Shown here piece after piece: positions 13,718 through 15,000 of a stretch of 15,000 nt of DNA. The stretch covers positions 4,550,859-4,565,858 of the forward strand of contig CAUJGJ010000242.1 in the NCBI GenBank assembly GCA_963170055.1, read 5' to 3'. The translations under genes were made by a program, and so were the position numbers. Within the stretch, counting starts at the first letter, position 1; every line of letters begins with the position of its first letter. This DNA comes from Halisarca cf. caerulea. Lineage: Eukaryota; Porifera; Demospongiae; Chondrillida; Halisarcidae. The notes below the pieces were generated by a model. The model had not been told where the DNA came from. It did no database searches and worked only from the letters and a program-made list of their open reading frames with translations.

Positions 13718-15000
13718 ACATGTGTGTGTGTGTTTTTTTGTGTATGTGTGTACGTAATGTACGTGTATATGGGTTTGTGTGTGTACTGTATGTGTACATT
13801 TGTGTTGGTTTGTATCTTTAGTTATCTAATTTTCCATGGATTTATTCATTAGTATAAATACAGACTATAGACAACAGCATTCATGCTGCACATGCGCTCT
13901 ATATAATTGACTGTGTGTTTACGTCCACCCAGACTCTGTGAGCTGGACCCAGCCATGGACTTGTGACAGTACCACATTCAAGACAGCATCAAGAGTTGGT
14001 GAATGTACCTCTGATGGAGTTCCTGTGGAGGTTACACAGACAGTAAATGGTACTAATGTTATCTCTATGAGTAAGAGTGGTTGGATGTTTCCAATGAGTT
14101 CCTTGTCTGTAGTGAGTGTGTACTCGTGGACATCATGGTCTCCATGGTTCCCAAGATGTGGATCAGACCATCGTAATCGGAGTCGTTCATGTGAGGTACC
14201 ATCTTCAGATGATCCATTCTGCTCCACATGTGGTTATCAGAATGTCACAGCAAACCAGAAAGTACCAGCCAACCTCCCTCCTTGTTGTGAGAGTGAGTCT
14301 GTGGTCATCTGATTTAAGCATGTAGCTTCTTATAACCAAACTCCCCCAATAGTGATATAGTGAAAATCTCTCTATAACAGAATTTGATGCTTTCGTTAAT
14401 CCAGATAGATTGCTATTATACATATAAATTAAAAGTAACCTCCGAATAGACTGTTTTCAGTCCCCAAAGTGTCCATTGTAGAGAGGGTCCACTGGATATC
14501 CAGCTGGGAGCTTCCATGGTTCGTGTTGCATATCTTTCCACAATGTGGAGCAAAAATTGACATGGGATGATATAGGACAGTACCTTGTGTCATCAAATGC
14601 TATTGATTCAACTGACCTTAAGTTTGTACTCATATCTAGACTATCCCTTTGGTTCCTGGTCCACATGGATACCAGACTGTAGTCTCCCTGTGAGTGGAGT
14701 GACTCCAGTCAACCAGTCAAGAACCAGAAGTAGAGAATGTAACATATCCTCTGATTGTACTCCCTGTCCACAGGATGTGGAGACTAGAACAGGTTTGTGG
14801 AAATCATGGACAGCCAAATTAATGTACACTAGATGTGTATAATATTACCCTCAAATGTCAAAGATGGTATTTAGTGGTTCATATGTTGTGGTGTTTGTAG
14901 GTATCCTTCAGAGTTGGAGTGATTGGGGAGAATGGTCGGGTTCTCTTAGACCTTGTTCAGAGAAAGTGTATCGAAGTAGAAGACGTTCTTGTCCAATTGT
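12318..15000 (+). CDS. Gene C: TSR receptor paralog, 5' exons 1-7 (3' partial)
   Basis: Proposed exons are 12318-12387, 12644-12778, 13088-13249, 13933-14070, 14113-14292, 14640-14792 and 14901 to beyond the window end. All internal boundaries are phase 1 and GT-AG. Module order and exon lengths match gene B, with exons 4 to 6 of identical length. No stop or frameshift is seen in the exons, so the gene looks functional so far. Introns differ greatly from B by repeats and MITEs. Like B, it should encode a secreted-then-anchored receptor, but the transmembrane and tail exons are not in view. Confidence 0.78.
12644..12778 (+). CDS. Gene C exon 2: TSR-like module 1
   Basis: The exon has 45 codons, phase 1-1. 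It encodes CGNGTNCSTWSEWACGHTTA and KRTRQC. The acceptor GTACCATTTCTTTAG/GA is strong and aligns with the gene B acceptor. A second acceptor at 12570-12571 would also keep frame in C and add 24 residues including CRLFYRRHC, but the equivalent B sequence is frameshifted, so the shorter exon is preferred. Confidence 0.7.
12828..12930. repeat. Duplicated exon 3 end plus intron start inside gene C intron 2
   Basis: GGCTTGTTTCTTGTTGCGAA followed by GGTATGTGTCACTGTATG copies the last ~23 bases of exon 3 (13229-13249) and the start of intron 3, including its (TG)n, TTTTTTTGTGTATG and GTACGTAATGTAC (13643-13760). It lacks the 390-bp MITE that separates these parts in the source. Gene B intron 2 has no such insert. 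Confidence 0.75.
13088..13249 (+). CDS. Gene C exon 3: TSR-like module 2
   Basis: The exon has 54 codons, phase 1-1. It encodes LRTWSPWEPCSTSGKKLRYH and ends SCCE. The acceptor is CACAATGTAG/TT. The donor is now GTACGG because a MITE inserted after GTA; the internal duplicate shows that the earlier donor was GTATGT. Confidence 0.8.
13253..13642. mobile_element. TA-flanked, CpG-rich MITE at the exon 3 donor of gene C
   Basis: The terminal inverted repeats are about 40 bp and almost identical (CGGTACTTTTCA, then AAAAAACTGGACGACGAACG and GCGGTCA). TA flanks at 13251-13252 and 13643-13644. The element is 390 bp, rich in CGTACG and CCGTACG sub-repeats, and much richer in CpG than its surroundings, suggesting a recent arrival. 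It has no coding capacity. The uninterrupted target is preserved at 12846-12855. Confidence 0.88.
13660..13718. repeat. (TG)n microsatellite in gene C intron 3
   Basis: A (TG)n tract of nearly 60 bases with a TGTCTG interruption. It corresponds to the shorter tract at 12861-12887 in the duplicated piece in intron 2, and loosely to the compound tract at 2150 in gene B intron 3. Confidence 0.9.
13933..14070 (+). CDS. Gene C exon 4: divergent TSR-like half module
   Basis: The exon has 46 codons, phase 1-1, beginning DSVSWTQPWTCDSTTFKTAS. The acceptor GTCCACCCAG is the same as in B. It differs from B by a few substitutions only. The donor is GTAAGA. Confidence 0.75.
14071..14112 (+). other. 42-base mini-intron in gene C
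   Basis: It has the same length and acceptor (CCTTGTCTGTAG) as in gene B. It contains no stop in the reading frame, so retention would add 14 residues rather than truncate the protein. Confidence 0.65.
14113..14292 (+). CDS. Gene C exon 5: TSR-like module 4
   Basis: The exon has 60 codons, phase 1-1. It encodes YSWTSWSPWFPRCGSDHRNR and SRSC, ending PPCCE before a GTGAGT donor. It differs from B exon 5 at only a handful of residues. Confidence 0.85.
14358..14493. mobile_element. Degenerate MITE in gene C intron 5
   Basis: The left end TAGTGAAAATCTCTCTATAA resembles the right end reverse-complemented, CCAGTGGACCCTCTCTACAA. The right end also carries CCCCAAAGTGTCCATTG, which matches CCCCAAAGTGTCCTTCATTG near the right end of the element at 6997-7247. 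The ends are worn and the exact limits uncertain. Confidence 0.5.
14640..14792 (+). CDS. Gene C exon 6: TSR module X1
   Basis: The exon has 51 codons, phase 1-1. It encodes YPFGSWSTWIPDCSL, QSRTRSREC and NISSDCTPCPQDVETR. All four X-type Cys are present. The weak donor GTTTGT is shared with gene B exon 6. Confidence 0.85.
14901..15000 (+). CDS. Gene C exon 7: TSR module Y1 (cut by the window end)
   Basis: After the acceptor GTGTTTGTAG the exon encodes ILQSWSDWGEWSGSLRPCSE and KVYRSRRRSC before the window ends. It is almost identical to gene B exon 7, and more exons should follow downstream. Confidence 0.85.

Noticed and set aside
1..15000. tRNA, rRNA, CRISPR or prokaryotic operon features
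   Set aside because: No cloverleaf, rRNA-like stretch, direct-repeat array with spacers, or ribosome binding site pattern was seen; the gene structure is spliceosomal.

Overview
The window is eukaryotic nuclear DNA, almost certainly from an animal. It holds three tandem copies, all on the + strand, of one multi-exon gene for a type I single-pass membrane receptor built from thrombospondin type 1-like (TSR) modules. Spliceosomal GT-AG introns, phase-1 symmetric extracellular exons, long (TG)n microsatellites, many TA-flanked MITEs and an intact signal peptide / ectodomain / transmembrane / tail layout all support this. Short introns, AT-rich spacers and TSR-rich receptors suggest an early-branching metazoan, perhaps a demosponge such as Amphimedon. 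That placement is an inference from general character, not from a database match.

Layout: gene A (1-516) is only the 3' end of a last exon, coding for the cytoplasmic tail, with a polyadenylation signal at 658. Gene B (1320-9840) appears complete. I reconstruct 13 exons with 2,877 coding bases (958 residues): signal peptide, ten one-exon TSR-like modules, a Cys-rich juxtamembrane exon carrying the transmembrane helix, and a long acidic and Ser-rich tail. Modules 5-10 are three repeats of a two-exon X-Y unit (51 + 59 residues). The B-C interval (9841-12317) holds the B 3' region, an old MITE, and a 1.7 kb fold-back element that itself contains a 583 bp long-TIR element with a 9 bp target duplication. 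Gene C (12318 to past the window end) repeats the exon order of B through exon 7.

The exon models come from reading frame, splice consensus and B-versus-C comparison; no transcript data were available. All internal exons are phase 1-1, so any can be skipped in frame. The most notable observations are: two unrelated TA-target MITEs that landed inside 5' splice sites (6995 and 13251), one with an internal copy of its own empty site; (TG)n tracts lying just behind several donors; a perfectly conserved palindrome in the B and C promoters; and a coding minisatellite of basophilic phosphorylation-like motifs in the tail. The array resembles other fast-duplicating receptor families. A role in recognition or adhesion is plausible but not shown by sequence.
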